DNA of 64,000 nucleotides from Oscillospiraceae bacterium (GCA_902790325.1 CADARP010000015.1:28841-92840), one strand, 5' to 3'. Numbered from the stretch's first letter, positions 17,137 through 27,629 are shown. Notes: generated by a model from the sequence alone, not told the origin. Translations and numbers: made by a program.

Positions 17137-18078
17137 TCATCCTTTCTGTTTGTTTGAATTGATATGAAAAAGGCGTAGCCAGATTTCCTTCGGCAATAAG
17201 GCAAGAATGATGGCAAGGAACATGATCGCGCAGCCGGTCATTTCGCGCGCGGACAGCGACTGGTGCAGCAGCATCCACCCGAACAGCGCGGAAAAGACGG
17301 ACTCCAGACACAGCAGCATCGACGCGAGCACGGGGTCGGTGTGCTTCTGCCCGTACAGCTGCAGCGTGAACGCGCCGGCGCTCGACATCACGCCGGCATA
17401 CAGAAGCTCCGGCGCGGCCGCCAGGATCGACGGCACGGTCGGATGCTCGAAGACGAACATACAGACAAGCGACATCGCGCCCGCAACGGCAAACTGCACG
17501 CAGGACAGCGAGATCACATTGATGCGCGCCGCATAGTAGTCGGCGATCAGGATCTGCAGCGCGAAAAAGAGCGAGCAGGACAAAGACAGCAGCTCGCCGC
17601 GGCCGAACGACGTAAGCGATCCCTTCTGTATGCACAGCAGGAAGTTGCCGAACACGGCCAGCAGGACGCTGAAGCCGATGCGCGCCTCGATTTTTTTATG
17701 GAAGAAGACCGTTCCGAGCACGGGCACGATCACCATATACTGCGCCGTAAGGAAGCCGATCTTGCCCGTCGGCGTATCGACGAAGGCAAACTGCTGCAGA
17801 TTGAAGCCCGCGAACAGACACACGCCGCTCAGCACGCCCGCCTTCCACAGCGTTTTGCGCGCCTGCCGTTTTTCCTCGGCGGACATGGGCGGCGCCTTCG
17901 AGAACTTCTCGCTCAGGACGGACGCCGGAAACAGCACCAGCACCGCCAGCACCATGCGCACGCCGGAAAACGTGAACTCCCGGACCGTGTCCATCGCCGT
18001 CGTCTGGAACACGAACGAAAGGCCCCAGATCACCGCGGCAAGGAAGCAGGGCAGCGCGCCCTTGAGTTGTTTGGTCAT
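17137..18078 (-). CDS. EamA/DMT-family membrane transporter
   Basis: This 313-residue integral membrane protein has about ten hydrophobic segments arranged as two EamA repeats (about 7-150 and 160-295), the plan of drug/metabolite transporters. The N-terminal repeat has the usual AAVIWGLSFVFQ. The ATG overlaps the preceding stop as ATGA and there is no strong ribosome site of its own, so translation is probably coupled to the ygiQ-like gene. The substrate is unknown; characterised relatives export amino acids, nucleosides or drugs. Confidence 0.85.
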   Translation of the reverse strand: MTKQLKGALPCFLAAVIWGLSFVFQTTAMDTVREFTFSGVRMVLAVLVLFPASVLSEKFSKAPPMSAEEKRQARKTLWKAGVLSGVCLFAGFNLQQFAFVDTPTGKIGFLTAQYMVIVPVLGTVFFHKKIEARIGFSVLLAVFGNFLLCIQKGSLTSFGRGELLSLSCSLFFALQILIADYYAARINVISLSCVQFAVAGAMSLVCMFVFEHPTVPSILAAAPELLYAGVMSSAGAFTLQLYGQKHTDPVLASMLLCLESVFSALFGWMLLHQSLSAREMTGCAIMFLAIILALLPKEIWLRLFHINSNKQKG

Positions 18079-19964
18079 GGTTTACGTTTACCGCCCTTTT
18101 TAGTATTGGTATGGGGATGGGGCCGCGCGCCGGAGCGCGGCGCTCTGCCGCGGCCGCGTGCAGGATCGAACTTCGGTTTCACAAGGCATTTCTCCCCCGT
18201 CCCGATCAGATCCCGCCGGTCGGCACGGATGAGCGCTTCACGCACAAGGTCGGCGTTCTGCGGACGGCTCCACTGCAGAAGCGCCCGCTGCAGCGCCTTT
18301 TCATGCGGGTCGGTCGCCACATAGACGGGCTTTCCCGTCAGCGGATTGATGCCCGTATAATACATCACGGTCGACGCCGTTCCGGGCGTGGGGTAGAAGT
18401 CCTGCACCTGTTCGGGACGGCACTTGTTCTTTTTGAGATACGCCGCGAGCGTCGCCGCGTCGCGCAGCGTGCTGCCCGGATGGCTCGACATCAGGTACGG
18501 CACGAGATACTGCTCCTTGCCGAACGATTTCGTCAGCTCGAAAAACCGCGCGCGGAACCGGTCGTACACCGCGACGTTCGGTTTGCCCATGAGCGAGAGC
18601 ACGTTGTCGCAGCAGTGCTCCGGCGCGACCTTGAGCTGGCCGCTGATGTGATCGCGCACCAGCTTGCGGAAAAACGTCTCGTCCTTGTCGTAGATCAGAT
18701 AATCGTATCGGATACCGGAGCGGATGAACACTTTTTTGACGCCGGGGATGCGCTCGACCTGCCGCAGCAGCTCGATGTATTCCCGGTGATCGACGCGCAG
18801 ATTATTGCAGGGCGTCGGCGCGAGGCACTTGCGGTCGGTGCACACGCCGTGCGCGAGCTGTTTTTCGCACGCGGGATTGCGGAAATTCGCGGTCGGTCCG
18901 CCGACGTCGTGGATAAACCCTTTGAAGTCCGGCAGCTCGGTCAGCAGCTTCGCCTCGCGCACGACCGACTCGATGCTGCGCGAGCGGACGCTGCGCCCCT
19001 GGTGGAACGCGAGCGCGCAGAAGTTGCAGCCGCCGAAACAGCCGCGGTTATGGGTGATGGAGAACTTGACCTCTTCGATCGCGGGCACGCCGCCCTGACT
19101 TTTGTAGATCGGATGGTAGTCGCGCACGAACGGCAGGTCGTACAGCCTGTCCAGTTCTTCGCGTTCGAGCGGCGGCTGCGGCGGATTCTGTACCAGCAGC
19201 CGATCGCCGTATTTTTCCGTGACGGCGCGTCCCGTGACGCTGTCCTGCTCGCGGTACTGCGCCGCAAACGCGCGCGCGTACAGCCGCTTGTCGTGCCGAA
19301 GCTGGTCGTAGTTCCAGCCGCCGACCGTTTCATAGTGCGGCTGTTCGTCCGCGCAAGCGAGATAGACCGTGCCGCGCACGTCGTGTATTCTGCCGATGGG
19401 CGCGCCCTTGTCCAGAAGCCGCGCGATACGCAGGATCGAACGCTCGCCCATGCCGTAGGACAACAGATCCGCGCCCGATTCCACCAGGATGCTCGGCCGG
19501 ACCTTGTCGTCCCAGTAGTCGTAATGCGCAAAGCGGCGCAGCGACGCTTCCAGTCCGCCGATGACGATCGGCACGTCGCCGAACGCCTCGCGGATGCGCC
19601 TGCAGTAAACGATGACCGCGCGGTCGGGGCGCTTGCCCGGCTTGCCGCCGGGAGAATAGTAGTCCGTCGACCGTTTCTGCTTGGCGACGGTATAGTGCGC
19701 GACCATGGAGTCGATGTTGCCGCCCGTCACCAGAAAGCCCAGACGCGGACAGCCGAAACGTTTGAAGTCCTCGGAAGTGCGGAAATCCGGCTGCGCAAGG
19801 ATCGCCACGCGGTAGCCCTCGCGCTCCAGAAGCCGCGACAGCAGCGCCGCGCCGAACGACGGGTGATCGACGTAGGCGTCCCCCGTCACATAGACAAAAT
19901 CGGGCGCATCCCAGCCGCGCGCTTCCATATCCGCGCGGGAGATCGGCAAAAACTGTGTATTCAT
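18075..19964 (-). CDS. YgiQ-family radical SAM protein (UPF0313)
   Basis: This 629-residue radical SAM enzyme of the YgiQ family has an N-terminal cobalamin-binding-like region (about 1-270). The cluster motif CFGGCNFC (Cx3Cx2C) at about residue 306 binds the 4Fe-4S cluster that cleaves S-adenosylmethionine. Conserved blocks SFTHNRGCFGGC-like, HDVGGPTANF and YFLPTPGT-like (here DFYPTPGTASTVMYYTG) match the family. The C-terminal 40 residues are rich in Arg, Lys, Gly and His, as in many relatives. The reaction of YgiQ proteins is not established. It overlaps both neighbours by ATGA. GGAGG lies 6 bases before the ATG. Confidence 0.88.
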   Translation of the reverse strand: MNTQFLPISRADMEARGWDAPDFVYVTGDAYVDHPSFGAALLSRLLEREGYRVAILAQPDFRTSEDFKRFGCPRLGFLVTGGNIDSMVAHYTVAKQKRSTDYYSPGGKPGKRPDRAVIVYCRRIREAFGDVPIVIGGLEASLRRFAHYDYWDDKVRPSILVESGADLLSYGMGERSILRIARLLDKGAPIGRIHDVRGTVYLACADEQPHYETVGGWNYDQLRHDKRLYARAFAAQYREQDSVTGRAVTEKYGDRLLVQNPPQPPLEREELDRLYDLPFVRDYHPIYKSQGGVPAIEEVKFSITHNRGCFGGCNFCALAFHQGRSVRSRSIESVVREAKLLTELPDFKGFIHDVGGPTANFRNPACEKQLAHGVCTDRKCLAPTPCNNLRVDHREYIELLRQVERIPGVKKVFIRSGIRYDYLIYDKDETFFRKLVRDHISGQLKVAPEHCCDNVLSLMGKPNVAVYDRFRARFFELTKSFGKEQYLVPYLMSSHPGSTLRDAATLAAYLKKNKCRPEQVQDFYPTPGTASTVMYYTGINPLTGKPVYVATDPHEKALQRALLQWSRPQNADLVREALIRADRRDLIGTGEKCLVKPKFDPARGRGRAPRSGARPHPHTNTKKGGKRKP

Positions 19965-21274
19965 ACCGCGCCTCCGTCGTCCTCGTCAGCCGGCGCATAC
20001 ACCCGCACGGCGCATTCCGACAGACCGAGCAGAAGAAGGAAACAGCACAGCGGTTTCAGACCGTAGAACAGATCGTCCGTCATGCCGCAGGCGCAGAAGC
20101 CCGCGACGGACGCCAGCAGCGTGACCGCGGCGCCGCGCGCCTTGCCGCCCCGCTTAGCCAGCAGCACAAGCCGGACAGCGAGCAGCAGCAGTACGCCGCA
20201 GAAAAGCGCCGCGCCGATGACGCCGTTTTCGAGCAGCAGCTCAAGCAGGATGTTGTGCGCGTGCGGCTGTTCGATGCCGTACGTCTCATGCAGCGCGCGC
20301 CGCACATTGTCGACACCCGTGCCGTAACCGAACAGCCAGTGTCCGCGCAGCAGATCGAAGCACGCGCGCCAGATCTGCGCGTGCGTATTGACGGAAATGT
20401 CTTCCGGATGGAACAGCGTCAGGAGCCTGCGGAAGACGCCGCCCGCCGTAACGGCCAGGGCGGCAGCGCCGACAGCCAGCGCGCACAGCAGCTTCCATGC
20501 CGCCTTGCGCCCGTAAAAGAGCAGGACGGCGAATACGACCGCGAGCGCGAGATACGGTCCGCGCGAATAGGAGCAGGCGATCCCGCCGAGCGTCAGACCC
20601 ATGCACAGAAGCGACACCAGCCGCCGCGCGCGGCCGCGGAACCAGAACACGCCGTACGCGCACAGCGGCGCCATCATGCAGAGGAACGCCGCAAAGAAAA
20701 CGGGGTTTGTGAACGTACCGCTTGCGCGGTCGCGGATGGCAATGAAGTCGGTGCGCTGCAGCACGGGCATCAGCCTCTGCGGCCACAGGCGCACGGCAAG
20801 TCCGGCAACGCCGCTGTCCAGCAGGTGCCAGAACGGATTGAGGCACGTCTTCAAGGGTTTCGCGATGTATGCGCCGTAGTGGAACAGCACCATCTGCAGA
20901 ATGCCGATCCCGCCCGCGGCGCCGCCGCAGAGCGCGCCGCCGAACAGCACGGCGTCGAGCTTGGGCGCGGTATCGACGGTGTGCATCACAGCGCGCCAGC
21001 CGAGGTAGAAAAAGCCCCACAGCGCCAGCGTCGCCAGCGCGGACACGCGCGAGCCGGAATAGAGGACGCCGCACAGCAGCCACCAGTAAAACGCGAACGC
21101 GAGTTTTTCCGTCGGCGCGAACGGCACATGCGCGCCGCGCAGCGTCATGATATACGCCGCAAAGCACAGCACAGGGAACACGTATTCCGGCAGCAGCGCC
21201 GCCAGCGAAAAAACCGCCGCCGTCCACAGCCACCGACCGGGATTGTCCCGCACAAACGCGCGCACCGTTCTCAT
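19961..21274 (-). CDS. O-antigen ligase/polymerase-like polytopic membrane protein
   Basis: This 437-residue protein has about 11 hydrophobic segments and a large extracytoplasmic loop containing a Wzy_C-type motif, HAHNILLELLLENGVIGAALF (about 325-345), typical of O-antigen ligase (WaaL)/polymerase proteins. In Gram-positive bacteria such proteins are thought to join or polymerise cell-surface glycans. The ATG at 21274 is preferred because GGAAAGG is 7 bases upstream; the ATG at 21280 is only one base from it. It is the first gene of a five-gene overlapping operon, and no other glycan-synthesis genes are adjacent. Confidence 0.78.
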   Translation of the reverse strand: MRTVRAFVRDNPGRWLWTAAVFSLAALLPEYVFPVLCFAAYIMTLRGAHVPFAPTEKLAFAFYWWLLCGVLYSGSRVSALATLALWGFFYLGWRAVMHTVDTAPKLDAVLFGGALCGGAAGGIGILQMVLFHYGAYIAKPLKTCLNPFWHLLDSGVAGLAVRLWPQRLMPVLQRTDFIAIRDRASGTFTNPVFFAAFLCMMAPLCAYGVFWFRGRARRLVSLLCMGLTLGGIACSYSRGPYLALAVVFAVLLFYGRKAAWKLLCALAVGAAALAVTAGGVFRRLLTLFHPEDISVNTHAQIWRACFDLLRGHWLFGYGTGVDNVRRALHETYGIEQPHAHNILLELLLENGVIGAALFCGVLLLLAVRLVLLAKRGGKARGAAVTLLASVAGFCACGMTDDLFYGLKPLCCFLLLLGLSECAVRVYAPADEDDGGAV

Positions 21275-21309
21275 AGGCATACCTTTCCGTTTACAGTATT
21301 AACTAATAT

Positions 21310-21338
21310 ATTATACATAGTTTCACGCGCACATGCAA
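21310..21338 (-). promoter_or_regulatory. Sigma-A promoter of the O-antigen-ligase/ygiQ operon
   Basis: Minus strand: -35 TTGCAT (21333-21338), 17-base spacer, perfect -10 TATAAT (21310-21315). Confidence 0.8.
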
Positions 21339-21375
21339 GTATTTTTTGCGATTCGGAAAAAGGCCGCCGCGGTTC

Positions 21376-21490
21376 GGGAACGGGACGCGCGGTACGGGAC
21401 ACAATGCGGGACACAATGCGGGACTCAAAACGGAACATATCCCGGACAGAACGTGGGACACATAAATAAACAAAACATAAACAAAACAAA
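21376..21490. repeat. Short GGGAC-word repeat tract and A-rich stretch in the 460-bp divergent gap
   Basis: Between the minus-strand operon and groES there is a run of related words: GGGACG, GGGACACAATGC twice in tandem, GGGACT, CCCGGACA and GGGACA, followed by AAACA-type repeats (about 21465-21495). A 13-base word from this tract (CAAAACGGAACAT) also occurs near 47866. There is no ORF. Function unknown; the rest of this gap holds only the two promoters and CIRCE. Confidence 0.5.
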
Positions 21491-21647
21491 ACAAAAGAGA
21501 GAATATGTTGTCGGCAGAGCCGACGCGCCCGCGTGCAAAAAGTGTTTTCTGCCCCGTACAGGCAGCGTTTGCCGAAAACGCACATACTCTGAAATGCAGG
21601 CATTTATGACCGAATTATGAACTTTCTGAAAAAGTTGGATAAAAGAC

Positions 21648-21676
21648 TTGATTTTTCCGGAAAAAGGGGCTACAAT
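21648..21676 (+). promoter_or_regulatory. Sigma-A promoter of groESL
   Basis: -35 TTGATT (21648-21653), 17-base spacer, -10 TACAAT (21671-21676). The CIRCE operator begins five bases downstream, so it covers the start of transcription. Confidence 0.85.
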
Positions 21677-21680
21677 ACAA

Positions 21681-22029
<349 letters not shown>

Positions 22030-22041
22030 GGAGGAACTTAA

Positions 22042-23688
<1,647 letters not shown>

Positions 23689-23721
23689 GCCCTGACAATA
23701 CAACCGCATACAGACGCAAAA

Positions 23722-23757
23722 GGGACCCGAAGCACTTCGCTTCGGGCCCTGTTTTTT
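23722..23757 (+). terminator. Intrinsic terminator of groESL
   Basis: A GC-rich hairpin with arms GGGACCCGAAGC and GCTTCGGGCCC (one bulged base) around a short loop is followed by TGTTTTTT. It lies 33 bases after groEL. Confidence 0.9.
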
Positions 23758-23768
23758 CAATCGCTCTT

Positions 23769-24146
23769 TCACATATATTCCACCAGGATCGCTTCGTGGC
23801 GGCAGCGCACGGCGCAGGCGCCGCATTGGAAACATTTTTCCTGGTCGATCTCGAACGGTTTGTGCAGCTCGCCGTGCGGCGCTTTCTCCGGACACACGTG
23901 TTCGCACACCGAACAGCCGACGCATTTCTGCGGGTCGATCGTCACCTTGCGGATCGGTTTGTGCGTGTGATCCGGTGCGATCGCGTTGTTCGGGCAAATC
24001 TCCTCGCAGTGTCCGCAGCTGACGCACTTTTTCTCGTTGATGCGGTAAACGGGTTTATCATCCTCGAGCGCCGGCGCGCCGAACAGACAGACCCATGCGC
24101 ACGCGCCGCAGCCTACGCAGCGTTCTTCCTGAATTTTGTATGCCAT
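23769..24146 (-). CDS. Polyferredoxin with four [4Fe-4S] motifs
   Basis: This 125-residue protein is made almost wholly of cluster motifs: CVGCGACAWVC, CVSCGHCEEICP, CVGCSVCEHVCP and CFQCGACAVRC. It is therefore probably a 4x[4Fe-4S] electron carrier in the cytoplasm. It is the last gene of the aor operon and is the natural electron acceptor or donor for the tungsten aldehyde oxidoreductase encoded upstream. The ATG at 24146 has GGGAGG 8 bases upstream; an in-frame extension to 24299 would overlap the moaD-like gene out of frame and is rejected. Confidence 0.9.
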   Translation of the reverse strand: MAYKIQEERCVGCGACAWVCLFGAPALEDDKPVYRINEKKCVSCGHCEEICPNNAIAPDHTHKPIRKVTIDPQKCVGCSVCEHVCPEKAPHGELHKPFEIDQEKCFQCGACAVRCRHEAILVEYM

Positions 24147-24150
24147 GCCG

Positions 24151-24405
24151 TCAACCTCCCGATGCGGGCGAGAGCAGCCAGATCTCGTCGCCGTCCCGCA
24201 GCGTCCTCGATTTCTTCTTGCAGGGTTCGCCGCCGACGTAGACGGCCGCGTCCTTGAACTGCAGACCGGAATCCGTCTGCGCGCCGCCGAGCTTTTCATG
24301 CAGCTGCGTGAACACGTCCTTGAGATTGCCGCATTCCAGCTCCACCTGCGGCGTGCCTGTGTCGACGCGGTACACGCCGAACAGTTTCACCGTAACCTTT
24401 GCCAT
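24151..24405 (-). CDS. MoaD/ThiS-family sulfur-carrier protein
   Basis: This 84-residue ubiquitin-fold protein starts MAKVTVKLFGVYRVDTG and ends in the diagnostic Gly-Gly (LLSPASGG), the site that is adenylated and thiocarboxylated by an E1-like enzyme. It would supply sulfur for the dithiolene of molybdopterin. The ATG overlaps the aor stop as TAATG. The E1-like gene is in the same operon (26356-27000), so the two probably work as a pair. No moaE (the large subunit of molybdopterin synthase) is visible in the window. Confidence 0.88.
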   Translation of the reverse strand: MAKVTVKLFGVYRVDTGTPQVELECGNLKDVFTQLHEKLGGAQTDSGLQFKDAAVYVGGEPCKKKSRTLRDGDEIWLLSPASGG

Positions 24406-26339
24406 TACGAATACGCCTCCTTTACCGCCGCGTCATAAACGTCCTTTGAGATCGGCACGCCGAGCGTTTTCAGCCGATGGTACGTCGGGATGCCGTTTTT
24501 CCAGCCGCGGCCGCGGTTGTAGACTTTTTTCATTCTCTCCAGCGGCACCTTGGTGCGCGGATCGTTCGGGTCCTGCGGCTCGTCGGTCAGCCGCTTCGGG
24601 AGCTGATCCGCGTCCGCCTTCTGGCCGAGGATGATGTTGGCGATGCGCTCGGTGTTGTAGCCGTAGGCGCCCCATGTGAGCATGGACGCCATCGTGGAGC
24701 GGATGCCGGTCGAATATTTGATCGCATACGACTCCGGCAGCAGCGGGATGTTGATCCTGGGCGCCTTCGTAAAGTGGCTCAGGAGGTTGACCACCGGTCC
24801 CACATAGGGAAACACCGCAAGGATCGCTTTGGTCAGAGGCCAGTTCGGTTTGTCGATCAAAAAGCCGGGGAACACGGCGTAGCTCGTGAACAGACACGAT
24901 CCGCCCGCCGAAACGCCCTCCATCAGATTCTGGAACATGATCGCCAGCGCCGCCTTGCCGTGCGGCGTCAGGGAATCCACGTCGAGGCCGAGACCTTCCG
25001 CCACGACCATATAACCCGCGTTCAGGTGGCATCCGCCGCGGTTCGCCGTGGCATATCCCAGACCGTGGCCGACCGCGTGACGCGGCTCGTATGCCGCAAG
25101 CTCCATACCCTTCGCGTTGATGGCGTAGTCCGCGCCGCCGAACCGCTCGCTCATTTTCCGCGTGCCGTCCGCCAGGATATTGCCGTCTCCCGCGCGCACC
25201 GCGATCTTGCGGAACATGTCCTCGATGTTGTCCGTCCTGCCGAATTCGAGTCCGAAATCGTGCACACCTTTTTCCTTCAGTTCCATCGCGAACGCAATGG
25301 TGCCGGCGGCCGAGATCGTGTCCATGCCGAGCTCGTCCAGCACATAGTTCCACCGGATGATCTTTTCGATGTCGTCGTTGAGGATATTGGCGCCCAGAAG
25401 GCCGAGGATCTCCAGCTCCGGTCCCTTGACGACCTTGTCGTCGACCTTGACCATCCGCGCGCAGCGGATCGCGCACGTCGTACAGGCGGCGTTGCGCACC
25501 AGATGTTTTTCCGCCAGCTCCTCGCCGGAGATCTTTTCAAATCCGTCGAACCGTCCGGCGCTGAAGTTCTTGGTCGCCAGGATCTTGTGCGCCTGCATGG
25601 GCGCGATCAGACCGGCGGTACCGAGCTTGGGAAGCTGGCGGCCGGTCAGCGGGTGCGTCCGGAGCGTATGCACCCATTTCTCGTTGGTTTTGCGCAGTTT
25701 CTCCCGGTCGCGCACATCCGGCAGCGCCGCGCCGAACGCCGTGACCGCTTTGAGATTCTTGTCGCCGAATACCGCGCCGACGCCGCCCCGGCCGGCCGTG
25801 CGTTCATTGGAGAACACGCAGGCATACAGCACCTTGTGCTCGCCCGCGGGGCCGATCACCAGCTTGCCGCACCGCTGCGGAAGGCTTTCCTGTGTCTCGC
25901 TCGTCGTCCGTCCCCACAGATTGGACGCGTCCGAGAACACGACGTCGTTGTGCAGGATGCTGACCGTGACCGGTTTGGCGCTCCTGCCGGTGAAAATCAC
26001 GGCGTCGTAGCCCGCGCGCTTGAGCCACAGACCGAAATCGCCGCCGCAGTTGGACGACGTGAGGATGCCGGTCAGGGGCGAGATCGTGGAAATATTGAAG
26101 CGCGAGGAATTCGGGCAGCCGCAGCCGGTCAGCGGGCCTGTGGTCACCACGATCCAGTTGTCCTCGTCGAACGCTTTCATGCCGAACTGGATGTGCCGCA
26201 GCAGGATGTCCGCCGCCATGACCTTGCCGCCGAGCGTGCGCTTTCTGTCCTCGTCCGTCCACGGGTACAGGGAGTGCGTCCGGTTCGTCAGGTCGACAAA
26301 CAGGACTTTTCCCATATAGCCGTCGTATGGCTTTTTCAT
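24405..26339 (-). CDS. aor: Tungsten-containing aldehyde ferredoxin oxidoreductase
   Basis: This 644-residue member of the AOR family oxidises aldehydes to acids with ferredoxin, using a tungsten bis-pyranopterin and a [4Fe-4S] cluster. The N-terminal domain (MKKPYDGYMGKVLFVDLTN) and the pterin-binding region with NERTAGRGGVGAVFGDKNLKA (about 178-198) are intact. The cluster ligands CTTCAIRC (Cx2Cx3C) lie at about 285-292, with the distal Cys probably in GGSCLFTSY (about 483). The ATG at 26339 has GGGAG 8 bases upstream. Neighbours (MoaD-like, E1-like, MogA, polyferredoxin) supply cofactor and electrons. AOR-family enzymes differ in substrate, so the aldehyde is not known. Confidence 0.9.
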   Translation of the reverse strand: MKKPYDGYMGKVLFVDLTNRTHSLYPWTDEDRKRTLGGKVMAADILLRHIQFGMKAFDEDNWIVVTTGPLTGCGCPNSSRFNISTISPLTGILTSSNCGGDFGLWLKRAGYDAVIFTGRSAKPVTVSILHNDVVFSDASNLWGRTTSETQESLPQRCGKLVIGPAGEHKVLYACVFSNERTAGRGGVGAVFGDKNLKAVTAFGAALPDVRDREKLRKTNEKWVHTLRTHPLTGRQLPKLGTAGLIAPMQAHKILATKNFSAGRFDGFEKISGEELAEKHLVRNAACTTCAIRCARMVKVDDKVVKGPELEILGLLGANILNDDIEKIIRWNYVLDELGMDTISAAGTIAFAMELKEKGVHDFGLEFGRTDNIEDMFRKIAVRAGDGNILADGTRKMSERFGGADYAINAKGMELAAYEPRHAVGHGLGYATANRGGCHLNAGYMVVAEGLGLDVDSLTPHGKAALAIMFQNLMEGVSAGGSCLFTSYAVFPGFLIDKPNWPLTKAILAVFPYVGPVVNLLSHFTKAPRINIPLLPESYAIKYSTGIRSTMASMLTWGAYGYNTERIANIILGQKADADQLPKRLTDEPQDPNDPRTKVPLERMKKVYNRGRGWKNGIPTYHRLKTLGVPISKDVYDAAVKEAYS

Positions 26340-26355
26340 ACGCAATGCTCCCTTC

Positions 26356-27000
26356 CTATCGGATCGTTATCGAATGGATCTCATTGTTGTCGAGTATATA
26401 CAGCCGCCCTGCGCACGCCGTATCGCCGCACAAAAGCTGCGCCGCAAGCTGCGCCTGCAGCGCGCCGATCAGACCGACGGCGCTGCTGACGGACAGCGGC
26501 TTTTCGTTCTCCGCGTCCAGCAGACCGGCCGTGTCAAGGTCGGGCGTTTTGCCGGGCAGATACGCGTACGCCGTGCCGAAGAAGCCGTTGATCCCGCCGT
26601 TGACAAGCGGAACGCCGCGCGTTTTGCAGAAATCGTTCAACAGCCGACGCGCCGGATTGTTGTCCACCGCGGCAAGGACGACGTCCGCATCCTGCAGGCA
26701 GTCCAGGTCGTCCGCGCAGGTGATGTTTTTTTGCAGGGCGTCCGCCGCACAGTCGGGCGCGTAGGCGCCGAGACGCCGCTCGAGCAGCACGCATTTCGGT
26801 GCACCGACGTCCGCGGGCGTATAGAAAAACTGCCGGTTGAGGTTGCGCGTTTCGACCGTGTCGCCGTCGATCAGCAGAAGTCTGCCGATCCCCATGCCGC
26901 ACAGATGCACGGCGGCGTTCGTGCCCAAGCCCCCGCAGCCGACGACCGCGGCGCATTTTCCGGAGAGGTCAAAGCCCTGCGTTTTCGCCTTTTCGTTCAT
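26356..27000 (-). CDS. ThiF/MoeB/HesA-family E1-like adenylyltransferase
   Basis: This 214-residue E1-like enzyme activates the C-terminal Gly-Gly of a ubiquitin-fold sulfur carrier. It shows the nucleotide motif GCGGLGTNAAVHLCGMGIG (about 22-40), the DGDTVETRNLNRQFFY block with catalytic Arg residues, and DNNPARRLLNDFC. It is shorter than MoeB or ThiF and I do not see the usual pair of CxxC zinc motifs, so it may be a minimal form. The ATG at 27000 overlaps the mogA stop as ATGA. Operon position suggests it activates the adjacent MoaD-like carrier. Confidence 0.85.
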   Translation of the reverse strand: MNEKAKTQGFDLSGKCAAVVGCGGLGTNAAVHLCGMGIGRLLLIDGDTVETRNLNRQFFYTPADVGAPKCVLLERRLGAYAPDCAADALQKNITCADDLDCLQDADVVLAAVDNNPARRLLNDFCKTRGVPLVNGGINGFFGTAYAYLPGKTPDLDTAGLLDAENEKPLSVSSAVGLIGALQAQLAAQLLCGDTACAGRLYILDNNEIHSITIR

Positions 27001-27491
27001 TTGCCGTAATTCCCTCCGCACGACTGCGTATCGCCGCCGAGCAGCTCGACCGCATGCTCGAGCACGGGCAGCACCACGGCGATCGACTCGCGCACCGCCT
27101 TCGGACTGCCGGGCAGATTGACGATCAGCGTCCTGCCGCGGATGCCGCTGACCGCGCGGGAGAGCATGGCGCGCGGCGTGATGGTCATGCTTTGGGCACG
27201 GATCGCCTCGGCAATGCCGGGCGCCTCCCTGTCGAGCACGGCGCGCGTCGCTTCGGGCGTGACGTCGCGCGGCGCAAAGCCCGTGCCGCCGGTCGTGAAG
27301 ATGACGTCCGCGCCGAATCCGTCCGCAAGCTCGATCAGCGCGTTTTGAATTGCCTGCGCCTCATCCGGCACGAGCCGGTACGCGTTTTCGTCCGACAGCG
27401 GCGCGACGCATTCCGCAATGGCGGGGCCGCTCCTGTCTTCGCATTCGCCGCGGCTGCACCGGTCGCTGACACAAAGGATACCGAATCTCAT
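26997..27491 (-). CDS. mogA: Molybdopterin adenylyltransferase (MogA/MoaB family)
   Basis: This 164-residue protein adenylates molybdopterin before metal insertion. The MoaB/MogA fold is shown by GILCVSDRCSRGECEDRSGP, the GADVIFTTGGTGFAPRDVTPEATRA substrate-binding block (about 60-84) and LIVNLPGSPKAVRES (about 122-136). First gene of the aor operon, preceded by a promoter with an embedded palindrome. The ribosome site (GGTGATT) is weak. MoaB-type names are also used for this family; the adjacent aor gene suggests that it serves tungsten cofactor assembly. Confidence 0.88.
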   Translation of the reverse strand: MRFGILCVSDRCSRGECEDRSGPAIAECVAPLSDENAYRLVPDEAQAIQNALIELADGFGADVIFTTGGTGFAPRDVTPEATRAVLDREAPGIAEAIRAQSMTITPRAMLSRAVSGIRGRTLIVNLPGSPKAVRESIAVVLPVLEHAVELLGGDTQSCGGNYGK

Positions 27492-27508
27492 TCTGAATCA
27501 CCAGAATC

Positions 27509-27537
27509 AGTTTACCATATCAGATATGGAAAAGCAA
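27509..27537 (-). promoter_or_regulatory. Promoter of the mogA-aor operon with a 15-bp palindrome in the spacer
   Basis: Minus strand: -35 TTGCTT (27532-27537), 17-base spacer, -10 TAAACT (27509-27514). The spacer contains CCATATC-T-GATATGG (27515-27529), a perfect 7+1+7 inverted repeat directly touching the -10. A repressor bound here would block RNA polymerase, so I call this an operator candidate. It is not an obvious ModE site, and the regulator is unknown. Confidence 0.65.
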
Positions 27538-27600
27538 CAGGTATATCGGGCAGTCCTCTGTCCCGTCAAAACGATTTAGACGTCTGTGCGCAATGAATGA

Positions 27601-27629
27601 TTGAAAAAAGATATCCGACATGGTATACT
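27601..27629 (+). promoter_or_regulatory. Sigma-A promoter of the small secreted protein gene
   Basis: -35 TTGAAA (27601-27606), 17-base spacer, -10 TATACT (27624-27629). It is divergent from the mogA promoter, 63 bases away. Confidence 0.75.

Noticed and set aside
18111..20066. A 651-codon plus-strand open frame
   Set aside because: Antisense to the YgiQ-family gene; composition is Arg/Ala/His-rich and no family is seen.
21390..21440. Tandem GGGACACAATGC as a CRISPR seed
   Set aside because: The unit is only 12 bases, there are no spacers of constant size and no cas genes in the window.
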